Below, one piece after another: positions 7,892 to 16,377 of a stretch of 64,000 bases of DNA. The notes under the pieces were generated by a model that worked only from the letters and a program-made list of their open reading frames with translations, ran no database searches and had not been told where the DNA came from. The stretch comes from Paenibacillus sp. PL91 (GTDB lineage Bacteria > Bacillota > Bacilli > Paenibacillales > Paenibacillaceae). Location: positions 1 through 64,000 of the forward strand of contig NZ_JABBYG020000008.1 of NCBI RefSeq assembly GCF_012935325.2, read 5' to 3'. The position numbers were made by a program, and so were the translations under genes. Positions within the stretch are counted from its first letter, which is position 1, and the number at the start of each line of letters is the position of its first letter.

Positions 7892-8335
7892 ATGAATAGT
7901 GAATTTACGGTAGCGGTTCACAGTCTCGTGCTGTTAGCCTACTTGCCTGATCATATGGCCAGCAGCGATACGATCGCTCGTAACGTTTCGACGAATCCGA
8001 CGCGCATTCGTAAAATTATGAGCACGCTGCGGAAGCACGGATTTGTGAGGACGAAGGAAGGAATCGGCGGCGGATATATTTTGAACTGTGAGCCCGGTGA
8101 AGTTACGCTGGCTCAAATTTATCGCGCGATTTCCGGAGGAACGCTGAAGCCGCATTGGTGTTCGGGCAACCCAGAGGTGGATTGTCTCATATCGTCTAAT
8201 ATTCAGGTCGTTATGGATCACTTTTTCTATGAAGCGGAGCAGCATTATGAGGCTTACCTGGAACAAAATACGCTGCAAACGGCTTTGGATAAGATCCGCA
8301 AATGTCAGCAGCAGCAAAAAGCACAGCAGGTATAA
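7892..8335 (+). CDS. Rrf2 family transcriptional regulator
   Basis: 147 aa. ATG 7892 is used because AGAGGGAG is 8 bases upstream; the in-frame GTG 7886 is too close to it. The winged helix-turn-helix occupies about residues 1-65 (SSDTIARNVSTNPTRIRKIMSTLRKHGFV, then GGGYILN). Rrf2 proteins with three spaced cysteines bind an iron-sulfur cluster. Here Cys90 and Cys98 (WCSGNPEVDC) are present, with another Cys near residue 138, so cluster binding is possible but the spacing is not that of IscR or NsrR. It resembles the YwnA group. The next gene, a flavin-dependent monooxygenase, is a plausible target. Confidence 0.87.
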   Translation: MNSEFTVAVHSLVLLAYLPDHMASSDTIARNVSTNPTRIRKIMSTLRKHGFVRTKEGIGGGYILNCEPGEVTLAQIYRAISGGTLKPHWCSGNPEVDCLISSNIQVVMDHFFYEAEQHYEAYLEQNTLQTALDKIRKCQQQQKAQQV

Positions 8336-8362
8336 TGTTTGAAGTGGATGTGAGGAATCACG

Positions 8363-8448
8363 GCTGCTTCATCAACAATTAGCGGTAAAAAGTTAGTAGG
8401 CAGTTTTTACCGCAGATTGTTGCTGTCCTCCATAAAAGCAGCTTTTTT
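8363..8448 (+). terminator. Nested hairpin terminator between Rrf2 and monooxygenase genes
   Basis: The outer stem GCTGCTT (8363-8369) pairs with AAGCAGC (8436-8442), directly followed by six T. Inside it is a second long hairpin (8373-8422) whose arms include GCGGTAAAAA and TTTTTACCGC. The layout is larger than an ordinary terminator. Confidence 0.65.
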
Positions 8449-8485
8449 ATTACTCAATATGTATTTAATATTCATACAGTTAATT

Positions 8486-8514
8486 TTCGGAAATGGATTC
8501 TGGAAGGCTATAAT
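8486..8514 (+). promoter_or_regulatory. Possible promoter for luciferase-like gene
   Basis: A perfect TATAAT at 8509-8514 lies 29 bases before the start codon. The -35 candidate TTCGGA at 17-base spacing is poor, so the assignment rests mainly on the -10 box. Confidence 0.4.
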
Positions 8515-8542
8515 TCCGATTTTAAAGAAAAGGGTGAGCGTT

Positions 8543-9559
8543 ATGTCAGAACAGACGCAAGTAAATTCAACATTTAACATTCCACTGTCGGTGCTCGATG
8601 TTTCTCCAATTGTTGAAGGAGGCTCCGTTGCCGAGTCGCTTAGAAATACGTTGGATCTTGCACAGCATGCGGAAAAATGGGGCTACAACCGCTACTGGCT
8701 GGCGGAGCATCATAATGCGCCAAGCATAGCAAGCTCGGCAACGTCAATTGTTATCGGGCATGTAGCGGCAGGCACGTCGACAATTCGCGTAGGCTCAGGC
8801 GGCATTATGCTGCCGAACCATGCGCCGCTTGTCATTGCGGAGCAATTCGGCACACTGGAGTCTTTGTTCCCAGGCCGTATCGATCTAGGACTTGGCCGCG
8901 CGCCAGGCACGGACGGTCTCACAGCAGCGGCGCTTCGTGGGAACAGAAAAAGCAATGGGCATGATTTTCCCGAGCAGCTGGCAGAGCTTCGCGCATTTCT
9001 AGATCCGTCCAGCGCAGAGGTGGGCATGCCAGTAAGGGCTATTCCAGGCGAAGGGCTGGACATTCCGATTTGGCTGCTGGGCTCAAGCGATTTTAGCGCT
9101 TTGCTGGCTGCGCAGCTTGGCTTGCCGTTTGCATTCGCCGGACATTTCTCGCCAAACTTTACCGTTCCAGCTATGAATCTATACCGCAGCAGCTTCAAGC
9201 CATCGGCAATTCTTGATAAGCCAAAGGGAATGGTTGCAGTCAACGTTGTGGCGGCAGATACGGATGAAGAGGCGGCTTACCTCGCGACGTCCATGCAGCA
9301 GCTATTTCTTTCTTTTATTCGCAACACGCGTGGTCCTTTGCCGGCTCCGGTTCGCGATATGGATACCGTATGGACGCCGCAGGAGAAAATTGCTTTGCAG
9401 CAGCAGCTCGGCTCTTCCATTGTCGGGGGCCCAGATACGGTTCGCAGCAAGCTTAAGCAATATATTGAGGCGACACAAGCAGATGAGATTATGGTTGCGG
9501 CTCATATTTTCGAGCATAAGGCACGCTTGCGTTCTTATGAAATTATAGCTGGGCTCTAA
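8543..9559 (+). CDS. LLM class flavin-dependent monooxygenase
   Basis: 338 aa. ATG 8543 follows AGGGTGAG at good spacing, and family similarity begins there; the open frame upstream is hydrophobic and unrelated. This is a bacterial-luciferase-like FMNH2-dependent (beta/alpha)8 monooxygenase of the single-component group that includes YtmO and YddN. Hallmarks are GYNRYWLAEHHN at about residues 48-59, RVGSGGIMLPNH, then FPGRIDLGLGRAPGT (phosphate and flavin binding), then IWLLGSS and the late SSIVGGPDTVR segment. The substrate is unknown; relatives act on sulfur compounds, quinones or antibiotics. Confidence 0.9.
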   Translation: MSEQTQVNSTFNIPLSVLDVSPIVEGGSVAESLRNTLDLAQHAEKWGYNRYWLAEHHNAPSIASSATSIVIGHVAAGTSTIRVGSGGIMLPNHAPLVIAEQFGTLESLFPGRIDLGLGRAPGTDGLTAAALRGNRKSNGHDFPEQLAELRAFLDPSSAEVGMPVRAIPGEGLDIPIWLLGSSDFSALLAAQLGLPFAFAGHFSPNFTVPAMNLYRSSFKPSAILDKPKGMVAVNVVAADTDEEAAYLATSMQQLFLSFIRNTRGPLPAPVRDMDTVWTPQEKIALQQQLGSSIVGGPDTVRSKLKQYIEATQADEIMVAAHIFEHKARLRSYEIIAGL

Positions 9560-9796
9560 TGATCGGGTTGGGTGGACCAGATTGTACTCCGTATTATTCA
9601 AATGTTGAGAAGTAGCGTAGTGACAGGACATTTTACTATCTGCTAAGTCACCTGTCTTTATGCTGCAATGCAGCAAATAAATTCAGGTGTTCAGAGGCGC
9701 TGAGACAAAAGTAAAGGTGAGGCCACGTCAGACTTTGAAGACATTCCCTTCCTGTTAAGAGGGAAGAGCCCAGTTTCACTAAGACAGGTCGCTCGC

Positions 9797-9877
9797 CAAA
9801 AATAGGTCTACTTTCTAGACCTATTTTTGCGATTCGCGTCAGTTTGAGAAGAATAGATCTAGTTTCTAGATCTATTC
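9797..9877 (-). repeat. Composite two-hairpin palindromic repeat, unit 3 (inverted)
   Basis: Read on the minus strand this has the same order as units 1 and 2: hairpin A (9877-9851; AATAGATCTA, loop GAAAC, TAGATCTATT), a 26-base spacer that keeps CAAAC, then hairpin G (9829-9797; AATAGGTCTA, loop GAAAG, TAGACCTATT) with extra flanking A:T pairs. The spacer sequence has diverged while the stems are intact. Confidence 0.88.
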
Positions 9878-9937
9878 CCGCTGCATAGCGCCCAACCAAC
9901 CTGCCCCAATTCCCAACTGCCCATTTGCACGCAAATT

Positions 9938-9985
9938 AAATAAGCTGTCCTACAAGGTCGAAAACCTTCTGGGACAGCTTATTTT
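9938..9985. terminator. Bidirectional terminator
   Basis: AAATAAGCTGTCC and AAGG pair with CCTT and GGGACAGCTTATTT, with T runs on both strands. It separates the luciferase-like gene (plus) from the M15 peptidase gene (minus). Confidence 0.88.
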
Positions 9986-10010
9986 TTGCGAACTCGGAGC
10001 TGTTCTTCGA

Positions 10011-10640
10011 TCATTCAGTTGGCGGCCGCTGTCCATTTCGGAGCTGACGGATTGAATAGCCGAAGTCCATCTGCAGGTGCGGGTAGTCAGGGAAGTTATT
10101 CCAATCACCGCCCCAAGAGAAGCCAAGCTGCTTCGCAATGGCAACAACCTCCATCCAATCCGCTTGCCCGTTTTTGTTGCCGTCATATTTCATGTCCCAC
10201 ACGACTTCGCCCTTCTTGGTGCGCAGAGCAAAATCGATGGCTAGGCCGTAATTATGATAGGAATGCCCGCCTTGCACCTGCGTAACGACCTTCCCCTCCG
10301 CCGTTCGACCTTTAGCGTAAATAGCATCCTGCTCCTCGCTTGAGCGGAAGCCGTCCGTAATGAGAATCTTGATGCCAGCCTTGGCCGTTTGAGCGATCAG
10401 TTCATTTTGCTTCGCAAATACGATCGGATGCAGTTCCGTTATCGGAGCAGCGGGAATGATATCGTCGTTAGGCAAGTATGGCTCGAAAGTGAGGATAACT
10501 TTCCATAATATGGCCGCAGTTAACGCCAAAATAATCAGAAGAAGAAGCCTGTTACGCTTGCGTTTCGCTCTTGTTACGAGGTCAAGGGGAGTCTGACCAA
10601 TCGGCAGCGGCTGCCGTGTATAAGGGTTTCGTTCTATCAT
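10011..10640 (-). CDS. M15 family metallopeptidase (peptidoglycan endopeptidase or carboxypeptidase)
   Basis: 209 aa, type II membrane protein: a basic N-terminus, one transmembrane helix (residues about 31-52), then an extracytoplasmic M15 domain. Zinc ligands are His129 and Asp136 in HNYGLAID and His188 in DYPHLQ, with Asp185 before it. The GFRSSEEQDAIYAKGR stretch is the VanY/CwlK substrate-side motif. The family cleaves D-Ala-D-Ala or L-Ala-D-Glu bonds in peptidoglycan; CwlK-like endopeptidase activity is the closer match. The start follows AAGGAGA. It is divergent from the MarR gene and has its own terminator. Confidence 0.9.
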   Translation of the reverse strand: MIERNPYTRQPLPIGQTPLDLVTRAKRKRNRLLLLIILALTAAILWKVILTFEPYLPNDDIIPAAPITELHPIVFAKQNELIAQTAKAGIKILITDGFRSSEEQDAIYAKGRTAEGKVVTQVQGGHSYHNYGLAIDFALRTKKGEVVWDMKYDGNKNGQADWMEVVAIAKQLGFSWGGDWNNFPDYPHLQMDFGYSIRQLRNGQRPPTE

Positions 10641-10730
10641 GCTGGCTCTCCTTACGCTTTATATCCGCCTATCTTAACATATTGCGCTTGCGCTGACCCT
10701 AGCCCGTGGTAGGGGATTGGATGTCGACAT

Positions 10731-10763
10731 TTGACTTTTTATCAGTTTAGGTCTAAACTGATA
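10731..10763 (+). promoter_or_regulatory. Promoter overlapped by MarR-type operator
   Basis: TTGACT (10731-10736), a 17-base spacer and TAAACT (10754-10759) form a promoter. Across it lies a perfect palindrome at 10740-10763 with 11-base arms TATCAGTTTAG and CTAAACTGATA around a GT centre. A repressor bound there would block polymerase. Confidence 0.75.
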
Positions 10764-10790
10764 CATATAACGAAGGAGCGAGGTGATCCA

Positions 10791-11234
10791 ATGAGTCAAA
10801 AGGATACGGAATCTTGTCTTTCGAAACGAGATGAGCGATTAGGCTTAATGATATGGTATCGCTTATCGCGGGTTTATAACCAAAGCCTGAAAGAAACCCA
10901 TGAGCATTTGAAAAAATGGAACCTGTCTGTCTCCCAGTTTGATATACTCGCGCAGGTTGGGGCAAATAACAGATTGACGCAGCAGCAGTTAGCCGACAAG
11001 CTGTTTGTCACTAAAGGAAATATTACGCAGCTGCTTGGCAAGCTTGAGGAGCTGGACTTCGTAAAGCGCGAGCAGGAATGGAAAACAAAATATGTATCCT
11101 TAACAGAGAAGGGCAGAGCGCTGTTTAGTGATGTCGTCCCCATGCAGGAGCATTTTCAGGCGTCGCAGTTCAACGCATTGAACCGGGATGAGAAGCGGCA
11201 GCTGCTCGACTTGCTCAAAAAAATACAAAATTAA
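10791..11234 (+). CDS. MarR family transcriptional regulator, MhqR-like
   Basis: 147 aa. ATG 10791 follows GAGGTGATC. The winged helix-turn-helix covers about residues 45-110: LSVSQFDILAQVG, then LTQQQLADKLFVTKGNITQLLGKLEELDFVKR, then the wing and SLTEKGRALF. The gene lies directly behind a palindromic operator on its own promoter and 50 bases before a ring-cleaving dioxygenase gene. That is the arrangement of the Bacillus MhqR regulon, which answers to quinones and catechols, and autoregulation is therefore inferred. The single Cys (about residue 6) lies outside the usual redox position, so a YodB-type thiol switch is not indicated. Confidence 0.85.
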   Translation: MSQKDTESCLSKRDERLGLMIWYRLSRVYNQSLKETHEHLKKWNLSVSQFDILAQVGANNRLTQQQLADKLFVTKGNITQLLGKLEELDFVKREQEWKTKYVSLTEKGRALFSDVVPMQEHFQASQFNALNRDEKRQLLDLLKKIQN

Positions 11235-11284
11235 AAGCGTTCAAAGCATCAGTTCTACCCAAAATTGATTAGGAGGTTGTTATT

Positions 11285-12262
11285 ATGCAACTTAAAGGCA
11301 TTCACCATGTATCCGCGATTACAGGTACCGCATCCGGCAACTTTGACTTTTATACGAAGCTGCTAGGACTTCGCTTAGTTAAGAAGACGGTTAATCAAGA
11401 CGAGACCTCGGTCTACCATTTATTTTATGGCGATGAGAAAGGAAATCCGGGAACGGAGCTTACTTTCTTCGAATTCCCGATGACGGGCAAAAACCGCGCC
11501 GGAACTAGCAGCATTTCATCCCTATCCCTTCGGGTGGCGAATGATGCAGCGCTTCGCTATTGGAAGGCGCGCTTCGAGCAGTTCAGCGTTGACCATGATG
11601 AGATCATTGAACGCGCAGGCCGCAATACGATTGCTTTTAGAGATTTTGAAGGGCAGCGTCTCGTGCTCGTATCCGACGAGAATAATGAAGGCGTCAAAGG
11701 CGGCATTCCTTGGGACAAAAGCCCTGTACCTGCTGAATTCGGCATTCTCGGACTTGGTCCAGTACAGCTGACGGTTCAAAATCCGGAGCCGACCGTACTC
11801 GTTCTAACGAAGCTGATGGGCTTCCGCGAAAAAGGGAAGTATCCGTCCACGATTGCAGGCCAGCCGGATATCGTCGTATTCGAAACCGGCGAAGGCGGAA
11901 GCGGGGCCGAGGTTCATATCGAGGAGCGGCATGATTTGCCGCGCGAGCAGCAGGGCCATGGCGGCGTTCATCACGTAGCGTTCCGCGTGGACAACGACGA
12001 TGAGCTTCGCGAGTGGATTGAGCATATACGCGGGGTTCGCATTCCTAACTCCGGCTTCGTCGATCGCTTCTATTTCCGCTCGCTTTACTTCCGTGAGCCG
12101 AACGGCATCCTTTTTGAGCTCGCGACTGATGGTCCGGGCTTCGCTACAGATGAAGATATCAACCACTTGGGCGAATCGCTGGCATTGCCTCCTTTTCTAG
12201 AGTCGCAGCGAGCGCAGATTGAAGCGAGACTTAAACCGCTGGAAACCAAATCAAACGGTTAA
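11285..12262 (+). CDS. Ring-cleaving dioxygenase, MhqO/MhqA-like
   Basis: 325 aa, two vicinal-oxygen-chelate modules. The first starts KGIHHVSAITG and NFDFYTKLLGLRLVKKTVNQDE, the second GHGGVHHVAFRV. The conserved metal ligands expected for extradiol-type dioxygenases are visible: His in GIHHV, His in GVHHVAF, and Glu in GILFELATD. Bacillus relatives MhqA, MhqE and MhqO are induced by methylhydroquinone and are thought to open quinol rings. The start follows AGGAGG. It shares the transcript of the MarR gene, so its induction by aromatic stress is a reasonable inference. Confidence 0.9.
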   Translation: MQLKGIHHVSAITGTASGNFDFYTKLLGLRLVKKTVNQDETSVYHLFYGDEKGNPGTELTFFEFPMTGKNRAGTSSISSLSLRVANDAALRYWKARFEQFSVDHDEIIERAGRNTIAFRDFEGQRLVLVSDENNEGVKGGIPWDKSPVPAEFGILGLGPVQLTVQNPEPTVLVLTKLMGFREKGKYPSTIAGQPDIVVFETGEGGSGAEVHIEERHDLPREQQGHGGVHHVAFRVDNDDELREWIEHIRGVRIPNSGFVDRFYFRSLYFREPNGILFELATDGPGFATDEDINHLGESLALPPFLESQRAQIEARLKPLETKSNG

Positions 12263-12343
12263 CCTTTTGGATCTCGCATCTCTGGCATTTCGCTTATATC
12301 GCATCGCTACCAATAATTTAGCAATGAGTAATAGACGATAGTT

Positions 12344-12352
12344 TGGTATGAT
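12344..12352 (+). promoter_or_regulatory. Extended -10 promoter for SLH-GH18 gene
   Basis: TGG followed by TATGAT forms an extended -10 element 31 bases before the start codon. No good -35 box is seen. Confidence 0.4.
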
Positions 12353-12382
12353 TCGAAGATTCGGCCTTATGGGAGGGTCTTC

Positions 12383-13996
12383 ATGAAGTACAGAAAGAAT
12401 CGTATTATACTAGCAACATTTGTTCTACTACTTTTGTTAACGATGATCATGCAATCTGCAAGCGCACAAGGCTCTCTGCCTTTTGATGATATTTCGAGAA
12501 GCTATGCCAAGCAGGAAATTATCGATTTGTATCAAAAAAAAATAATAACGGGTACATCGGATCGTACCTTTTCTCCAGCCCAATCGATTTCCCGAGCCGA
12601 GTTCGTTACCGTGTTAGATCGGCTGCTTGGACTAGAACCTGTAGCATCGCCTGTCTCGCCTTTTACTGACGTGGCTAAGAAGGCATGGTACTATGGCTGG
12701 ATTCAAGCAGCCGTGCAGCTTGGTTTAGCCGATGGCGTAAGCGCAAGTGCCTTTGCGCCGGCAAAGCCTGTCACGAGGCAGGAGGCAGCCGTATTGCTCT
12801 CGCGTGTTTTAAAAAAGGCGGATTACGCTTCGAGCACGATCCTGAACTTCGCCGATGGCAGCCTTATTGCAGAATGGGCGCTCCCGTCCGTTATGACCGT
12901 TCGCGAGCTTGGCCTTATGAAAGGCGACGATTCGGGCTATTTCCGTCCAGCGGATGCCATTTCCAGACAGGAAACGGCGGTAATGATCCATCGGGTGCTG
13001 CAAAATATGAAATGGGCAGCAGAGCTTGCAGCGAAGCCGAAGGAATCGATAAAGCTTGGCTGGCAGTATGCGCAAACGACGCAGCAATATGAACAAAATA
13101 TTTTGTCGTCCAATGTGAATACCTTGTCTCCGCGCTGGTACTTTGTAGGGGCTGCGGGAGAGGTAGCCAACGATACCGATTCAACCCTAGTGGCTTGGGC
13201 AAAAAAGCATAATAAAAAAGTGTGGCCGATGGTCGGCAATCGCTCCGATCAAGCAGCTACACATCAAATGCTGTCCAGTTCCGGAGCGCGAAATACAGCG
13301 ATCACGAAGCTGGCGGCATTTGTCCAAAAATATGATCTAGACGGGCTTAACGTCGATTTCGAGAATGTAGCGCCACAGGATCGTACATCGTTAACGGCTT
13401 TTATCATCGAATTATCGAAGAAGCTGCATAATATGAACGCCACACTCTCGATTGATGTATCTCCCGACCGGGGAACCGACTGGACGGATGCTTTCGATTA
13501 TGCCTCGCTTGGCGAGTATGCTGATTATGTCGTATTGATGGGCTATGATGAGCATTGGGGCGGCAGCTCAGTCGCGGGATCTAATGCCTCTTTAGACTAT
13601 GATAAAGCTGCGATTGACAAGCTATTAAGGCTAGTGCCTAACGAAAAGGTCATATTGGCATTGCCATTCTATAATCGCGATTGGGACTTAAAGAAGGATG
13701 GAAGCGTGGAATCCTCCGCATTCATTTCATTTAGCCGGCAAAATGCTCTGATCGCTAATTATTCGATTAGGCCGGTATGGAATGCTAAAGAAGGACAATA
13801 CACGGCAACCTATGTGAAAAATGGCGTGACTCATAAAATGTGGGTGGAGGACGGCCGTTCGTTAACCGCAAAATACAAGCTCGCAGTTGATGCAAGACTT
13901 GCTGGCTTAGCCTATTGGTATATAGGCGGCGAGAGCGCTGATATTTGGTCCAGCATGAGAAATGCCGATCGTTTTTTGGGATATTCGTTTGAGTAA
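12383..13996 (+). CDS. Secreted SLH-domain GH18 glycosidase
   Basis: 537 aa. A signal peptide (residues 1-28, ending SASAQ) is followed by three SLH repeats (about 30-205; FDDIS, FTDVAKKAWYY, FADGSLIAEWA starts), which anchor proteins to pyruvylated wall polymer. The C-terminal half is a GH18 barrel (about 215-537) with the catalytic DGLNVDFE at 320-327, Glu327 being the proton donor. Later segments YVVLMGYDEHW and GLAYWYIGGES are typical of the YaaH/YvbX branch. Members act on chitin-like or cortex peptidoglycan chains. It is alone in its transcript. The SLH-plus-GH18 layout suggests a surface-bound hydrolase. Confidence 0.9.
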   Translation: MKYRKNRIILATFVLLLLLTMIMQSASAQGSLPFDDISRSYAKQEIIDLYQKKIITGTSDRTFSPAQSISRAEFVTVLDRLLGLEPVASPVSPFTDVAKKAWYYGWIQAAVQLGLADGVSASAFAPAKPVTRQEAAVLLSRVLKKADYASSTILNFADGSLIAEWALPSVMTVRELGLMKGDDSGYFRPADAISRQETAVMIHRVLQNMKWAAELAAKPKESIKLGWQYAQTTQQYEQNILSSNVNTLSPRWYFVGAAGEVANDTDSTLVAWAKKHNKKVWPMVGNRSDQAATHQMLSSSGARNTAITKLAAFVQKYDLDGLNVDFENVAPQDRTSLTAFIIELSKKLHNMNATLSIDVSPDRGTDWTDAFDYASLGEYADYVVLMGYDEHWGGSSVAGSNASLDYDKAAIDKLLRLVPNEKVILALPFYNRDWDLKKDGSVESSAFISFSRQNALIANYSIRPVWNAKEGQYTATYVKNGVTHKMWVEDGRSLTAKYKLAVDARLAGLAYWYIGGESADIWSSMRNADRFLGYSFE

Positions 13997-14032
13997 TGAG
14001 ACAGCTTTCCTATCAGGAGGAGGGATAACGTT

Positions 14033-14881
14033 ATGAGCGGGAAATCGCAGATCTATAAACGCAGCATTAAGAAGATACGCACGCCGGAAATTAATCATAT
14101 AAGCAGCCAGCATCAGAACAGCTTTATTTTGGAGCAAGGGCAATTTGAAGAACATGACCCATTTCTGATTTTGGCGGAGGATTGGTTTCAGAAGGGCTCC
14201 TTCGGCGATCATCCCCACCGCGGCATTGAAACGGTAACGTATGTGATCAAAGGACGGCTTGAGCATTATGACAATTCGTCTGGCAGCAGGGAAGAGCTGG
14301 CTGCAGGCGATGCACAGTGGATGACGGCTGGACGCGGTGTTATCCATAATGAGGACCCTGTGGAAGGTGAAGTGGTACATTCGCTTCAGCTATGGGTTAA
14401 CCTGCCGGCTGCCGACAAAATGACAGCTCCCCGATATCAAAATCTAAGGAGCGCCGATATGCCTGTCCGTGAGGAAGCTGGTGCCGTCATTCGTGTCTTT
14501 TCCGGCTCATCGGGAAGCGTTCAGTCCGCAACTCAAAATGTAGTCCCTGTTACCATGGTAGAGTTCACGCTTGAGCCCGGTGCTTCGGTCAAGCAGCAAT
14601 TGCCGGGTTCGTACAGCGGCTTCCTCTATGTGCTTGAAGGGGAAGGGGAGTTTGGCAGCGAGCGAACTAAGGGCAGCCAGCGACAAGTATTAACGCTAAC
14701 GAGAGAGGAAGGCATCGAGACAAGCGAGCTTGAAATTACAGCCGTAACGAAGCTGCGCGTTATGCTTTATGCTGGTCAACCGCTAAATGAGCCGATTGTC
14801 GCCCGCGGACCGTTTGTGATGAACACGGAGGAGCAAATTAGGCAGGCTTATACGGATTATCGGAATGGTAAATTTGTTTAA
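14033..14881 (+). CDS. Pirin family protein
   Basis: 282 aa bicupin. The N-terminal cupin carries the metal site His60 and His62 (GDHPHRGIETVTYV) with His105 and Glu107 (GVIHNED), so all four ligands are present. The C-terminal cupin (about 160-250) includes EFTLEPGASVKQQLPG and FLYVLEGEGEFG. Some pirins are quercetin 2,3-dioxygenases and others are redox-sensing binding proteins; sequence does not decide. The start follows AGGAGGAGGGA, 36 bases after the SLH-GH18 gene, so read-through from that gene is possible. Confidence 0.92.
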   Translation: MSGKSQIYKRSIKKIRTPEINHISSQHQNSFILEQGQFEEHDPFLILAEDWFQKGSFGDHPHRGIETVTYVIKGRLEHYDNSSGSREELAAGDAQWMTAGRGVIHNEDPVEGEVVHSLQLWVNLPAADKMTAPRYQNLRSADMPVREEAGAVIRVFSGSSGSVQSATQNVVPVTMVEFTLEPGASVKQQLPGSYSGFLYVLEGEGEFGSERTKGSQRQVLTLTREEGIETSELEITAVTKLRVMLYAGQPLNEPIVARGPFVMNTEEQIRQAYTDYRNGKFV

Positions 14882-14890
14882 CGTATTGAG

Positions 14891-14929
14891 AAAGGCATGC
14901 CCGTTCATAGCGGCGCGTGCCTTTTTTTT
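14891..14929 (+). terminator. Intrinsic terminator after pirin gene
   Basis: AAGGCATGC pairs with GCGTGCCTT, followed by eight T. Confidence 0.88.
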
Positions 14930-15019
14930 ATTGGCGGACAACATTCCTCCGAATTGAAAGCGCATTATATATACTTCCATTACGAGACGCAACGAAAACA
15001 ATAATGGTATTTTCCGATA

Positions 15020-15049
15020 TTGTTATTGCGCGGGCCCTAATTGTAAAAT
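15020..15049 (+). promoter_or_regulatory. Promoter for TraB/GumN-family gene
   Basis: TTGTTA at 15020-15025, 18-base spacer, TAAAAT at 15044-15049; the start codon is 80 bases downstream. Confidence 0.55.
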
Positions 15050-15128
15050 ATGGAACGTCAGGGTCTATTTGACGTAGAAAAAATAATACGGCTTAAAGCC
15101 GACCAGTAGTGAAGGAGAGGGTCCATTC

Positions 15129-16367
15129 ATGAAGAAATTCGCAGCATTATTTCTAACACTAGCACTACTATTTTCATTCGTAACAAACGTACAAGCGGAG
15201 ACCAAGCCCGTATCGGTTTGGGTAGAGAGCCAGCAGGTACAGCTTGGCGGCCTCCAACCTATAGTAGAGAAGGGAACGACGCTAGTTCCGGCGAAGCTGC
15301 TGCTAGAGAAGCTTGGCTTTGAAGTAACTTGGGATGAGATGAACCAAGTCATTTCCGGCAAGAAGGACGGACTAGTCCTTTTATTCCAAATCGACAACCT
15401 AGGAGCAATGGTTAACGAAATCGAGCAAGGGCTGCTTGTTGCTCCAAAGCTTGTTAAGGGCACTGTTTATATCCCATTGCGCACGGCAAGCGAAGCGGCA
15501 GGCTACAAGGTGTCTTGGAACAAAGATAAGCGCACCGTTTCCCTGGAAGTTAAGGAACCGAGCCGCGGCTTCCTATGGAAAACGGAGAACGCAGGCAACA
15601 CGGTATATTTGCTAGGCTCGATACATATTGCAAACGATGCGATGTATCCGCTTCGCCCAGAAATTCAGAAAGCCTACGAGGCTTCCGACTATTTGGCCGT
15701 AGAGGCGGATATTTCGAATGCGAATGACGAAAATATTCAAAAGCTTGTGCTTGATCTTAGCGTCTATAAAGATAATACAACGCTTAAGGATCATATTTCC
15801 GCAGATGCCTATAAGAAGCTGGGAGAGATTTTGAAGGCGAACGGCTTGGCCGAAAATGTGCTGGACACGTACAAGCCCTGGAGCGTGTCTTCCACTATCG
15901 ATTATCTTACTACGGCAAAATCAGGCTTTAATCCGGGAATCGGAATCGATGCTCATTTCTTGCAGCAGGCTATAACGAACAAGAAGCCGATTCTTGAGCT
16001 TGAATCGATCGAATACCAGCTTAAAATGTTTGATGGTTTTACAGATAAGCTGCAGGAGGAAATGTTAAACACTTCCCTTGAAAATTATTTTAAAGAGGAT
16101 TCCGGAATCGAAGAGCTTACAGAAATGTGGGTATCTGGGGACGAGAAGCAGCTGCTTGAGCTGACTAACTCCATTTCGTCCAATGAAGAGTTTAGAAAAG
16201 CTCTGCTAACAGACCGCAACGCGCCAATGGTCGATAAAGTTACGGGCTATTTGAACGACACAGCTAAGAAAACCTACTTTGTCGTTGTAGGGGCAGCACA
16301 TATGCTAGGCGAGGATGGCATCGTGCCATTGCTTGAGAAGAAGGGCTTTACCGTAACTCGTCAATAA
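15129..16367 (+). CDS. Secreted TraB/GumN family protein with copper-amine-oxidase-like N-terminal domain
   Basis: 412 aa. A signal peptide (1-23, ending VQAE) leads into a copper-amine-oxidase N-terminal-type domain (about 25-135; VPAKLLLEKLGFEVTWD and IPLRTASEAAGYKVSW), which in Paenibacillus is a common wall-associated module. A TraB/GumN (Tiki-like) domain follows (about 140-412). It has the hallmark GSIHIA near residue 160, an Arg-Asn pair in TDRNAPMVDKV, and GAAHMLGEDGIVPLLEKKG near the end; these His and Asn positions form the presumed metallopeptidase-like site. The physiological substrate is unknown. It starts after GGAGAGGG and is followed by a strong terminator. Confidence 0.88.
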   Translation: MKKFAALFLTLALLFSFVTNVQAETKPVSVWVESQQVQLGGLQPIVEKGTTLVPAKLLLEKLGFEVTWDEMNQVISGKKDGLVLLFQIDNLGAMVNEIEQGLLVAPKLVKGTVYIPLRTASEAAGYKVSWNKDKRTVSLEVKEPSRGFLWKTENAGNTVYLLGSIHIANDAMYPLRPEIQKAYEASDYLAVEADISNANDENIQKLVLDLSVYKDNTTLKDHISADAYKKLGEILKANGLAENVLDTYKPWSVSSTIDYLTTAKSGFNPGIGIDAHFLQQAITNKKPILELESIEYQLKMFDGFTDKLQEEMLNTSLENYFKEDSGIEELTEMWVSGDEKQLLELTNSISSNEEFRKALLTDRNAPMVDKVTGYLNDTAKKTYFVVVGAAHMLGEDGIVPLLEKKGFTVTRQ

Positions 16368-16377
16368 TACGGCAAAT

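Larger units (their letters stand above)
9560..10010. other. Non-coding gap between convergent genes
   Basis: The stretch holds no supported gene. GACAGG (9622-9627) and CCTGTC (9651-9656) could form a weak hairpin. The third composite repeat (9797-9877) and a bidirectional terminator (9938-9985) fill the rest. Confidence 0.6.

Noticed and set aside
9648..9899. 83-codon minus-strand frame over the repeat
   Set aside because: It runs through the palindromic repeat unit, has no binding site and shows no protein pattern.
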